From Poriferisodalis sp965116245 (lineage in GTDB: Bacteria > Actinomycetota > Acidimicrobiia > Acidimicrobiales > Poriferisodalaceae): a stretch of DNA of 64,000 bases. Where the stretch lies: positions 1,612,001 to 1,676,000 of the forward strand of contig OZ220497.1 in NCBI GenBank assembly GCA_965116245.1. Reading direction: 5' to 3'. This document shows, piece by piece, positions 52,210-60,472 of the stretch. Under the pieces are notes generated by a model. The model was given only the letters and a program-made list of their open reading frames with translations, was not told the DNA's origin and ran no database searches. The translations under genes were made by a program, and so were the position numbers. Numbering within the stretch: position 1 is the first letter of the stretch; the number at the start of each line of letters is the position of its first letter.

Positions 52210-53997
52210 CTACGCTGCATCCACGCGCACAGCTATGCGATGCCAGCCCTCGGCACCGTCGGGACGAACGTCAACTGGTCCCTCGGGCTGGATAGCACCG
52301 GTGCCATCTGTCGCACGCACTTGTAGCGAGTGTGTGCCTGCGGTGGGGATCCACCGATGGTGCCACTGCACCCAACTCTCATCGCCCAGCGCTTCGCATA
52401 GTTCGCAGAGTTGCCATGGGCCGTCATCAATGCGTACCTCAACGGCGCTGATACCCCGCGTCGGTGCCCAAGCGATACCGGCTATTGCGGTCGCTACGCC
52501 CGCCACAGGGCGGTCGCGGCCAGCAGGAACGTCGATGCGGCTCTGGGTCTTTATGGGTCCACGTTTGGACCACCCACGCGGCACCCAGTAGCCGTCGAAG
52601 CCGTCCCAGGTGGTGAGACGTATCTCTTCCACCCACTTCACAGCCGACACGTAGCCGTACAGCCCGGCCACTACCAGTCGCGCAGGGAAGCCGTGTCGGG
52701 TCGGCAGTGGCTCGCCGTTCATGCCGACAGCTAGAACTGCGTTGCGGCCGTCTCGCAGTATCTCCGTTGGGAATCCCGCAGTCCAATCATCAACGGATCG
52801 GCCAACCACTTGGTCGGCGCCTTCTTGCACGCCTGCCCTATCCAGCAGGTCAACCAGCGGCACGCCGGTCCAGACGGCGTTGCCGACGAGGTTTCCGCCC
52901 ACACTGTTTGAGACGCACGACAACGTGATCACGTGCTCCTGCAAGTCCATTGCCAGGATCTCGTCGAAGGTCAACTCGTAGGGGCTGTCAACCATGCCGG
53001 TGAAGCTGAGTTTCCAGTTTGCGGGGTCTACCTGCGGTACCGTCAACGCAGTGTCGATCCGATAGAAGTCGTTGTTGGGCGTGACGTAGCTGGATATGCC
53101 CTCGACCTCATCAAGCGTGTTCAGCGCTGCCACTCTGGCGGCTGTGGTTTGCTGCGCGGCGGACGTGGCAGTTGGCTGGACAGCGGTGCTCGCGGTAGCG
53201 GTGCTGGTTGGCGGAGTTGGCGGATCGAATGTGATACCGGCTCGCGCGGTCTCCGCGGCTGACTGCCCGCGCACCGCTCGTCCTAATGCAACGAAGCCCA
53301 AGGCCACCGCTCCGGCTCCGACAACGCTGCTTAGAAAGGCCCGGCGGCTGGATTTGGTGCCGGAGTGGGCCCCAGTGTCGGGCTCAGCGTGAGGGCCAGA
53401 ATCAAGGTGGGTGTCCGAGCTGGGTTTGGCGGCGTTGTTAAGCACACCACTCGCGGCGCGTTCGCGCGATGCGGGATCGCGGGACGCGAGATCGCGCTCA
53501 CCGGTGCCGCCGCGCGCTGGGCTGCTGCTTGTATGGATGCTGCTTACGGGGGCGAGTCGCAGCAGCAAACGCAGCGTTATATATCCGAGCAGAGCGGCGA
53601 CCATTGCGACGATCCATGAACCCACGAACGGACTAATGGGATTGCGCGCAGCGCTCCAGCCGCCGACTAATCCGAACGCCGCAAAACCCGCCAAAGGCAC
53701 CCACCCGCGCCGCGGTGCCAACGCGTTGCCGCCCAGCAAGCCGCCGACAATTAGCGATACAGCAACGATTCCGATGGCGAGCGCGGTTTTGTCGTTTTCC
53801 CCAAATATCTCGATGCTGAGCCGCACGGCCCAGTCGGGCGAGTAGTCCACCAGCACCTCGCCGACAGCGACGACCGGCGACGGGATGGTGTCCGAAGCGC
53901 CGTCAATGAACTCGCCGAACGCCAGTGCCACGGCTGCAGCCGCGATACCGGCCACCAGGCCGACACCGGCACCGGCTCGGCCTTTTCCAGGACTCAT
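52210..53997 (-). CDS. Sulfite-oxidase-like molybdopterin enzyme with membrane anchor
   Basis: A 595-residue protein. The N-terminal 145 residues have four hydrophobic segments. A linker then leads to SSRRAFLSSVVGAGAVALGF (near residue 220), a twin-arginine-like motif plus a hydrophobic stretch. From about 290 comes the oxidoreductase molybdopterin-binding domain: ITLSCVSNSVGGNLVGNAVWTGVPL supplies the Mo-ligand Cys, and GFPARLVVAGLYGYVSAVKWVEEIRL is typical. The C-terminal 100 residues are the Mo-cofactor dimerisation domain. It is likely an extracytoplasmic sulfite dehydrogenase or similar oxidoreductase. No heme domain or cytochrome gene is adjacent. Confidence 0.88.
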   Translation of the reverse strand: MSPGKGRAGAGVGLVAGIAAAAVALAFGEFIDGASDTIPSPVVAVGEVLVDYSPDWAVRLSIEIFGENDKTALAIGIVAVSLIVGGLLGGNALAPRRGWVPLAGFAAFGLVGGWSAARNPISPFVGSWIVAMVAALLGYITLRLLLRLAPVSSIHTSSSPARGGTGERDLASRDPASRERAASGVLNNAAKPSSDTHLDSGPHAEPDTGAHSGTKSSRRAFLSSVVGAGAVALGFVALGRAVRGQSAAETARAGITFDPPTPPTSTATASTAVQPTATSAAQQTTAARVAALNTLDEVEGISSYVTPNNDFYRIDTALTVPQVDPANWKLSFTGMVDSPYELTFDEILAMDLQEHVITLSCVSNSVGGNLVGNAVWTGVPLVDLLDRAGVQEGADQVVGRSVDDWTAGFPTEILRDGRNAVLAVGMNGEPLPTRHGFPARLVVAGLYGYVSAVKWVEEIRLTTWDGFDGYWVPRGWSKRGPIKTQSRIDVPAGRDRPVAGVATAIAGIAWAPTRGISAVEVRIDDGPWQLCELCEALGDESWVQWHHRWIPTAGTHSLQVRATDGTGAIQPEGPVDVRPDGAEGWHRIAVRVDAA

Positions 53998-54316
53998 TCC
54001 TAAGACACTTCCTCTTCCAAGGCGTTTTCCTCAGTTTGTTTTGGGTCAAGTGTGTCGCGTGCAAGCCGCGGCAGACACGCGTCACCATGAATCTTTAGTG
54101 GACGTGAGTCACCAGTAGATGAGTGACGTGGGTAGCTGGGGGACGTGGGTACCAAAAGTAGCTGACGGACTCGACGACCTAACGCCAGAGTTCCCGCCGT
54201 GACCGCGCTGACTGTGGGTTTGCTGAGCTGTTTGGGTGCAGGGGTGATAGAACTTCGCGAAACTCATGGCGCTGGTGCTGAGGTAGCACTGGCTGCACCA
54301 GCTCGGAGGCGCATTC
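53998..54316. other. Intergenic region between divergent genes, degenerate repeats only
   Basis: About 320 bases with no supported gene. It must hold the promoters for the molybdoenzyme (minus) and acyl-CoA dehydrogenase (plus) genes. The middle (54099-54165) repeats GACGTGRGT-like units several times. GGAGGC about six bases before the GTG at 54317 is the ribosome-binding site of the plus-strand gene. Confidence 0.6.
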
Positions 54317-55429
54317 GTGAACTTCGCATTTACCGAGGAGCAAGAAGAGCTCCGTAACTTTGTCCGTTCATTCCTTGAGGAAAAGTCGTCGGAATCCACA
54401 GTGCGGGAATTGATGGAGACCGATGACGGCTATGACCGGACCGTCTGGTCGCAGATGGCCGAGCAGCTTGGTTTGCAGGCGCTGATCATTCCGGAGGAAT
54501 ACGGCGGTCAGGGAGCTAGCTACGTGGAGCTTGGCATCGTGCTTGAGGAGATGGGCCGCAGCCTGCTGTGTTCGCCATACTTCTCGACGGTTGTCCTGGC
54601 TGGCAACGCAATCTTGCACTCAGGCAACGAGAAAGCCAAAGAAGAACTGCTAGCAGGCATCGCCTCGGGCGAGATCATCGCCACCTTGGCGCTGGCCGAA
54701 GCCAGTGGCCGCTGGGATGCCGATGGCGTTGAAGTAGAGGCAACCGACACCGGCGACTCGGCGACCATCTCGGGTGAGAAGATGTTTGTGACCGACGGTG
54801 GCACAGCGAACCTCTTTGTGGTGGCCGCGCGTTGCGATGGCGCCATTCATCTGTTCACTGTTGAGGGTGACGCCGCTGGGCTCAGCCGCGAGAATCTGGC
54901 CACCATGGACCAGACCCGCAAGCAAGCTCGCATCACCTTCGACAACACGCCTGCGAAGTACTTGTGCGACACCGACAACTTTGCCTACATCAACAAGGTG
55001 CTGGACTTGGCTGCGGTGGCGCTCGCCAACGAGCAGGTGGGTGGTGCGCAGTTCGTGCTGGACATGGCTGTGCAGTACGCCAAAGATCGTGTGCAGTTCG
55101 GTCGCCCGATTGGCTCGTTTCAGGCCATCAAGCACAAGTGTGCGGACATGCTGCTGGAGGTTGAATCGGCCAAGTCTGCTGCCTATTACGGAGCCTGGTG
55201 TGCTGCGGAAATGAACGATGAGCTGCCGTCGGTGGCATCGCTGGCCAAGGCCTACTGTTCTGAGGCCTACTTCCATTGCGCTGCTGAGAACATCCAGATT
55301 CACGGTGGCATCGGATTCACGTGGGAGCATCCAGCGCATCTGTATTTCAAGCGCGCCAAGAGTTCTGAGTTGATCTTCGGCGATCCGGCCTATCACCGGG
55401 AGCAGTTGGCGCAGCGCATCGGTCTGTAA
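54317..55429 (+). CDS. Acyl-CoA dehydrogenase
   Basis: A 370-residue acyl-CoA dehydrogenase: MNFAFTEEQEELRNFVRSFLEE, ALIIPEEYGGQGASYVELGIVLEEMGR, ATLALAEASGRWD, SGEKMFVTDGGTANLFVVAAR, VQFGRPIGSFQAIKHKCADML and IQIHGGIGFTWEHPAHLYFKRAKSSELIFGD. The position of the usual catalytic Glu near the C-terminal helix is not clear, resembling heteromeric steroid-type (FadE) subunits with changed base position. It starts with GTG preceded by GGAGGC. It is unlike the other acyl-CoA dehydrogenase at 22.9 kb and probably acts on a different substrate. Confidence 0.88.
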   Translation: MNFAFTEEQEELRNFVRSFLEEKSSESTVRELMETDDGYDRTVWSQMAEQLGLQALIIPEEYGGQGASYVELGIVLEEMGRSLLCSPYFSTVVLAGNAILHSGNEKAKEELLAGIASGEIIATLALAEASGRWDADGVEVEATDTGDSATISGEKMFVTDGGTANLFVVAARCDGAIHLFTVEGDAAGLSRENLATMDQTRKQARITFDNTPAKYLCDTDNFAYINKVLDLAAVALANEQVGGAQFVLDMAVQYAKDRVQFGRPIGSFQAIKHKCADMLLEVESAKSAAYYGAWCAAEMNDELPSVASLAKAYCSEAYFHCAAENIQIHGGIGFTWEHPAHLYFKRAKSSELIFGDPAYHREQLAQRIGL

Positions 55430-55435
55430 GCACCG

Positions 55436-55978
55436 GTGATCTTCGCGGTCATCGCCATCTCGGTGGTGATCGGCTTCGTGGTTGCTGCAGGTGTGGTTGG
55501 CACTCAAGCACAGCGACTTGGCCGTCAGCGACGCGAGCCCGTGTGGCGGCTTGCCGAGGCAGCGCAGTTCGTAGCCGATCGGCTGCCGTTTGAAATAGCA
55601 GCCGGATTGAATTCCGGTGAGCTGGAGGCGCTATTGCGCGCACACCTCAACCTGCTTCAGTTCGGGCAAGGTCAGGCCGCTTCGGACCAGTCCAGATTGG
55701 GCCGGGCCGGATCGGGCCAGTTAGCCAATGCAATGACGCAGGCCGACTCTGCGAGCGACGCTCAGCCGGATACGGTTCTAACTGCGGGTCCAGTTGTCAC
55801 CGAGGACAGCTCATTCGCGGCTGAGCTCTATCGCAGTGTTCGCCGTGATGGACTTGAGATCTCACTCGAGCAAGTCCAAGCCGCAGCCGAGGCGCACCTG
55901 GACTACCTGCGGCTAATCGGCGCTCTAGCCGCTGCCGATGCTGGTGACGCTGGGACCCAAGACGCTGGGACCCGATAG
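55436..55978 (+). CDS. Single-pass membrane protein of unknown function
   Basis: 180 residues: N-terminal transmembrane segment (about 1-22), then a helical cytoplasmic region (VWRLAEAAQFVADRLPFEIAAGL...ALLRAHLNLLQFG) and a second similar helical region (LEISLEQVQAAAEAHLDYLRLIGAL) separated by a low-complexity Gln/Ala/Asp linker. The two helical parts look like an internal duplication. The C-terminus ends in a repeated DAG(TQ)DAGT. GTG start six bases after the acyl-CoA dehydrogenase stop, so cotranscribed. Family not recognised. Confidence 0.7.
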   Translation: MIFAVIAISVVIGFVVAAGVVGTQAQRLGRQRREPVWRLAEAAQFVADRLPFEIAAGLNSGELEALLRAHLNLLQFGQGQAASDQSRLGRAGSGQLANAMTQADSASDAQPDTVLTAGPVVTEDSSFAAELYRSVRRDGLEISLEQVQAAAEAHLDYLRLIGALAAADAGDAGTQDAGTR

Positions 55979-56077
55979 GAGAAACACCGCGAGATGCCAC
56001 CTGGAGCGGTGGGAGGCGCAGCGCCCCTTGAGTGTCCTTGAGGAGGCGCGTGCGGCTGGCGCGGCCAGAATGTGTGC

Positions 56078-56314
56078 ATGGACATCCCCAGGGAGCTTGC
56101 CGACCGCCGATTTGTCGGCGATAAACGCAACCAGATTGTCTACGACTTGGACCAGATTTCTGGCGATCCGGTGTCTGGCGATGCAGTACTGAACGAACGA
56201 CTCGCCGAAGCTGTCGCTGACATCGCGGCTGCAAAGTCGTTCGCCACGTTCGGCCCCGACGAACTGCGAGAGGCGCGCAATCGCGGCTACCGCCTCTCGC
56301 GACTTTGCCGCTAG
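56078..56314 (+). CDS. Small hypothetical protein
   Basis: 78 residues from the ATG at 56078 (MDIPRELADRRFVGDKRNQIVYDLD...), acidic in the middle, basic at the C-terminus (LREARNRGYRLSRLCR). It starts 99 bases after the preceding small gene on the same strand. Codon use is coding-like and the amino-acid mix is normal for a soluble protein. No family recognised. Confidence 0.6.
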   Translation: MDIPRELADRRFVGDKRNQIVYDLDQISGDPVSGDAVLNERLAEAVADIAAAKSFATFGPDELREARNRGYRLSRLCR

Positions 56315-56384
56315 CCAGCCCCGTCTAGCCAGCCCTGCCCAGACAGTCCTGACTAGCTAACGCGACCAGCCGGAACCAAGACGA

Positions 56385-57149
56385 GTGAGCACAGCGGTCA
56401 CCGAGGTCACTATCGGGGACAGTCCACAGCTCGCCGCGCTGATGGTCCGGCCGTCGCGCACAACGGGAAAGGGGCCAGCGGTGGTGCTATGCCATGGGTT
56501 TCCCTCTAAACAACGACCTGGCACTCCCAATCGCACATATCGGCTGTTCGCTGAGCGCATCGCCGAAGCGCAGGGTTGGACTGTGTTGGCGGTCAGCATG
56601 CGTGGTTGCGGAGAATCCGGCGGCGACTTCTCGTTGGCCGGTTGGATAGACGATGTAGGGCGCTCCATTGAGCATGTTCTGGCTGAGGGCTGCCGCGGAG
56701 TTTGGCTCGTGGGGTCAACCACCGGGGGCTCGGTAGCCACGCTTGCCGCTGCCCGCGACGCGCGTGTGCGCGGAGTGGCAGCAATGGCACCCAGGGCCGA
56801 CTTCGATGACTGGGCAAGTAATCCCAAAGCGTTCCTAGAACACTGCCGGACGGTGGGTGTCATCAGGTCAGAGGGCTTCCCGCGCTCAACGAGCGCGTGG
56901 AATCGCGAGCTAAGTCAGAATCGGGCCGTAGACGCCGTGCCGCAGCTAGTTGACCGGCCGCTGCTGATACTGCACGGTCTCAACGACCGCCAGGTGCCTT
57001 ATGAAGAGGCCCGCCACTTGGCCTCACTCCATCCCAGCGCCGAGCTTCGCCTCATTGAGGGTGCTGATCACCGGATCCGACACGACCCCCGAGCCGTCGC
57101 GATCTTGCTGGGTTGGCTAGAGCACCAAGCCGCCACCCAATACGCCTAG
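56385..57149 (+). CDS. Alpha/beta-hydrolase with atypical nucleophile elbow
   Basis: A 254-residue alpha/beta-hydrolase fold protein: oxyanion region VVLCHGFPS, SMRGCGESGGD, acid in LHGLNDRQVP and catalytic His in EGADHRIRHDP. The nucleophile elbow, normally GxSxG, reads VWLVGSTTGGSVA, which places Thr at the nucleophile position. It may be inactive, use Thr, or be misaligned by one residue. The start is GTG at 56385. Substrate unknown. Confidence 0.83.
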   Translation: MSTAVTEVTIGDSPQLAALMVRPSRTTGKGPAVVLCHGFPSKQRPGTPNRTYRLFAERIAEAQGWTVLAVSMRGCGESGGDFSLAGWIDDVGRSIEHVLAEGCRGVWLVGSTTGGSVATLAAARDARVRGVAAMAPRADFDDWASNPKAFLEHCRTVGVIRSEGFPRSTSAWNRELSQNRAVDAVPQLVDRPLLILHGLNDRQVPYEEARHLASLHPSAELRLIEGADHRIRHDPRAVAILLGWLEHQAATQYA

Positions 57150-57244
57150 CCATCAGCACGGCTAGAAGGTTCGCTGCGCGCACAAGGTTCCGACTGGCTC
57201 ACAACTGGCGGCAGCCCGAGGCGCGTGTGCGTTAGTCTCAGGGC

Positions 57245-57607
57245 ATGGACGTAGCCGATGGCACAATGATCACTCTGGCGGCTGCAGTTATTCTCACTTT
57301 GTTCACGATGCTGTGGCAGGGCCGCGGTAGCGCCAAAGAGTTTCGTGCCGAGATGCGTCATCAGTCTGCGCGCATGGACAAGCTATTTGAATTGATAAAC
57401 GAGCTGGTGCGCGATGTTGGGGAGATCAAGAATGGCATGAGTCACCTCCAGCGGGATATTGGTGAGATCAGGGAGGACGTGAGTCACCTAAAGCGTGAAG
57501 TTAGTGAGATCAGGGAGGACGTGAGTCGCCTCCAGCGTGACGTGCGGGACCTCACGGAGCGGGTTGGCCGTCTAGAAGACCGATTCGCGGTCCCGACTCC
57601 CGCCTAA
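57245..57607 (+). CDS. Membrane-anchored coiled-coil protein, paralogue of 21301-21849
   Basis: 120 residues: N-terminal transmembrane segment (MITLAAAVILTLFTML) followed by WQGRG, then a charged coiled coil (ELVRDVGEIKNGMSHLQRDIGEIREDV...) with 14-residue repeats (EIREDVSHLKREVS). It shares the layout and WQGRG junction with the longer protein at 21.3 kb. The ATG at 57245 seems right because only seven residues precede the membrane segment. Function unknown. Confidence 0.75.
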   Translation: MDVADGTMITLAAAVILTLFTMLWQGRGSAKEFRAEMRHQSARMDKLFELINELVRDVGEIKNGMSHLQRDIGEIREDVSHLKREVSEIREDVSRLQRDVRDLTERVGRLEDRFAVPTPA

Positions 57608-57712
57608 TGTCGGGCGCTTGCTCGCAGCGCTCCCGTTGCTAGTACGGCAATCGCCCGCGTCTAAGAGTTCAGTGCCCAAGAGCGATGGCTTGATTCGCTA
57701 GTGCCCGAATGG

Positions 57713-60415
57713 TCAGTGAGCGTTAGCACACCAGGGATCGACGCTTTCTGTTGCTAGCCCGTAGCGCTTGATGGCCTCGGCTGGCGCGCTTGGGTCAATC
57801 TCGCCGCATTCGGCCAAGCGCCATAGCACTGCCACTACTATGTGCTCCGCCGTCACCTCAAAGTGCTCGCGTAGGCGGCTTCGGGTGTCGCTGCGGCCGA
57901 AGCCGTCGGTGCCAAGCGAGGTGTAGTCGCGGCCTATCCAGCGCGAGACCTGGTCGGGCACAGCTCTCATAAAGTCGGTCACCGCGACTACTGGTCCGGT
58001 GCCATTGGCTAGCTGGCGGGTAACGAACGGCACGCGCGCTGACTCGTCGGGATGCAGGGTGTTCCACCGTTCACACGACAGTGCTTCCTCGCGCAGCGAC
58101 TTGTAGGAAGTGGCACTCCAGAGGTCCACACCTACATCGTGCTCGGTCGCGAGCAGATCCGCGGCGGCCCCTGCGGCGCTGTGCGCCGCGCCAGAGAACA
58201 GGATTGTGCCGCCGTGGGCGCGTCCGGGCGGCGGCGACTCAAAACGGTACAACCCGGCTAGCAAGTCTTCCACTGACAGCTCGTCGGGCTCCGGCGGTTG
58301 GACGTAGTTCTCGTTGTAGATCGTGAGGTAGTAGAAGATGTCCTCACCAGCGCCGTACATGCGCCGGATCCCGTCCTGCACGATGGCCGCAAGCTCGTAG
58401 GCGAACGCAGGGTCGTAGGCCTGACACGGTGGCACTACTGACGCCAACAGCGGAGAGTGTCCATCTTGATGCTGGAGGCCCTCACCCATCAAGGTCGTGC
58501 GGCCAGCCGTCGCTCCCATAAGAAAGCCGCGCCCTCGCATGTCGGCCAGCGCCCAGATCATGTCGCCTACGCGCTGGAAGCCGAACATCGAATAGAACGT
58601 GTAGAAGGGCACCATGGGTACGCCGCGGGTTGCATATGAGGTAGCGGCGGCGGTAAAGCTGGCCAGCGCGCCAGCTTCGGTGATGCCCTCCTCCAGGATC
58701 TGGCCGTCAATGTGCTCGCTGTAAGAAAGCAGCAGATCGTGGTCTACGGGTTCGTAGAGCTGGCCCTGGCTGGCGTAGATGCCCAGCTCACGGAACAGAG
58801 AATCCATACCGAAGGTGCGTGCCTCGTCGGGAATGATTGGCACCACTCGGTCGCCGAATCCAGGCTCGCGGGTCATCGCTCGAAGCATGCGAGTAAAGGC
58901 CATGGTGGTGGACACAGCCATCTCGCCTGAGCCCGCAGCGAACTCGGAGAACGGTCTAGAACTCGGCATCGGGAGCGCTCTGCGAGACCAGTTGCGGATT
59001 CTCTTAGGTAGCGATCCGTTGAGAGCCTTACGGCGTGCCATTAGGTACTCCTGCTCGGCGCTGCCGGGAGCCAAACTGCAATACGGCGGGTCGTCAGGAT
59101 CAAAGTCCGCGTCAATCTCTGCGTGCAGGCGCAGCCGCTCACGGATCGTCATGAGCTGCTCGCGGTTCAGTTTCTTGATTTGATGAGTGGCGTTGCGGGC
59201 TTCCAGGTCGGGCCCCAGCGACCAACCTTTGACCGTCTTGGTGAGGATGACCGTCGGACTTCCTTCGTGTTCGATGGCTGCCTGGTACGCCGCGTACAGC
59301 TTCTTGTGGTCGTGACCGCCACGAGGCAGCGTTTGGAGATCCTCATCGGATAGATGCTGGACCATCTCCCGCAAGCGAGGATCGGGTCCGAAGAACTTCT
59401 CGCGGATGTAGGACCCGCTCTCCACTGAGTAGCGCTGATACTCGCCATCAACGGTTTCGTTCATCTTGTTGAGCAGGACGCCATCGCGGTCTCGGGCTAG
59501 CAACTCATCCCAACGAGCACCCCAGATCACCTTGATCACATTCCAACCTGAGCCCCGGAAGTTGGCTTCTAGCTCTTGGATGATCTTCCCGTTCCCGCGC
59601 ACGGGTCCGTCAAGGCGCTGCAGGTTGCAGTTGACGACAAATATCAGGTTGTCCAGCCGTTCTCGCGCTGCAAGGTGGAGCGCGCCCAACGTTTCGGGTT
59701 CGTCGGTCTCGCCATCGCCCACGAAGCACCACACCTTGGACTCCGCGGTGTTGTCGATGCGGCGATGGTGCAGGTACCGGTTGAAGCGGGCTTGGTAGAT
59801 GGCCATGATCGGTCCGAGGCCCATGGACACCGTCGGGAACTCCCAAAAATCCGGCATGAGGCGCGGATGGGGATAAGACGACAGTCCGGTTCTGCCTATC
59901 TCCCGGCGGAAATGCTCTAGGTCGGTGTCGTCAAGGCGACCTTCCAGGTAGGCCCGGGCGTAGATGCCGGGCGCGGCATGGCCTTGGATGTATATGTGAT
60001 CGCCCGGCTCGCCGTCGTCCTTACCATGCCAGAAGTGGTTGAAACCCACGTCGTACAGTGCCGCTGAGCTAGCAAATGTGGACAGATGACCGCCGATGCC
60101 ATCCGCCCAGGAGTTGGCGTGGGTAACCATGGCCACGGCATTCCATCGAATGAAGGCCCGCAGGCGCTTCTCGATCTCTTCGTCGCCGGGAAACCAAGGC
60201 TCGGATTCGGGCGCGATTGTGTTGATGTACGGGGTAGATACGGTGGCCGGGAAGTCCACCTGCATCTCTCGTGCCTTTGACATCAACCGTCGGATCAGGA
60301 AACGTGCGCGGTTCTTGCCCCGCTCTTCAACGACCGCGGCGAAGGACTGCACCCAGTCGTCGGTCTCGTCGGGGTCAATATCTGGTATCTGATCATGTAG
60401 CCCGTCAAAGAGCAT
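57713..60415 (-). CDS. aceE: Pyruvate dehydrogenase E1 component (homodimeric AceE)
   Basis: A 900-residue E1 decarboxylase of the pyruvate dehydrogenase complex, the single-chain type. GHLSTFASSAALYDVGFNHFW, YIQGHAAPGIYARA, the thiamine-diphosphate motif GDGETDEP...LDNLIFVVNCNLQRLDGPV, MNETVDGEYQ and LPRGGHDHKKLYAA closely follow known AceE. It converts pyruvate to hydroxyethyl-ThDP and acetylates E2 lipoyl groups. ATG at 60413-60415 (MLFDGLHDQI) is preferred; the region upstream overlaps the gap before the RNase H gene. An E3 (lpd) gene starts 3 kb away on the other strand; no E2 gene is in the window. Confidence 0.96.
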   Translation of the reverse strand: MLFDGLHDQIPDIDPDETDDWVQSFAAVVEERGKNRARFLIRRLMSKAREMQVDFPATVSTPYINTIAPESEPWFPGDEEIEKRLRAFIRWNAVAMVTHANSWADGIGGHLSTFASSAALYDVGFNHFWHGKDDGEPGDHIYIQGHAAPGIYARAYLEGRLDDTDLEHFRREIGRTGLSSYPHPRLMPDFWEFPTVSMGLGPIMAIYQARFNRYLHHRRIDNTAESKVWCFVGDGETDEPETLGALHLAARERLDNLIFVVNCNLQRLDGPVRGNGKIIQELEANFRGSGWNVIKVIWGARWDELLARDRDGVLLNKMNETVDGEYQRYSVESGSYIREKFFGPDPRLREMVQHLSDEDLQTLPRGGHDHKKLYAAYQAAIEHEGSPTVILTKTVKGWSLGPDLEARNATHQIKKLNREQLMTIRERLRLHAEIDADFDPDDPPYCSLAPGSAEQEYLMARRKALNGSLPKRIRNWSRRALPMPSSRPFSEFAAGSGEMAVSTTMAFTRMLRAMTREPGFGDRVVPIIPDEARTFGMDSLFRELGIYASQGQLYEPVDHDLLLSYSEHIDGQILEEGITEAGALASFTAAATSYATRGVPMVPFYTFYSMFGFQRVGDMIWALADMRGRGFLMGATAGRTTLMGEGLQHQDGHSPLLASVVPPCQAYDPAFAYELAAIVQDGIRRMYGAGEDIFYYLTIYNENYVQPPEPDELSVEDLLAGLYRFESPPPGRAHGGTILFSGAAHSAAGAAADLLATEHDVGVDLWSATSYKSLREEALSCERWNTLHPDESARVPFVTRQLANGTGPVVAVTDFMRAVPDQVSRWIGRDYTSLGTDGFGRSDTRSRLREHFEVTAEHIVVAVLWRLAECGEIDPSAPAEAIKRYGLATESVDPWCANAH

Positions 60416-60472
60416 GGGCCCTAGTGTCGCACCTAGACGAGTCGGCGACACTACATGTTTGAGGTTTAGGCA

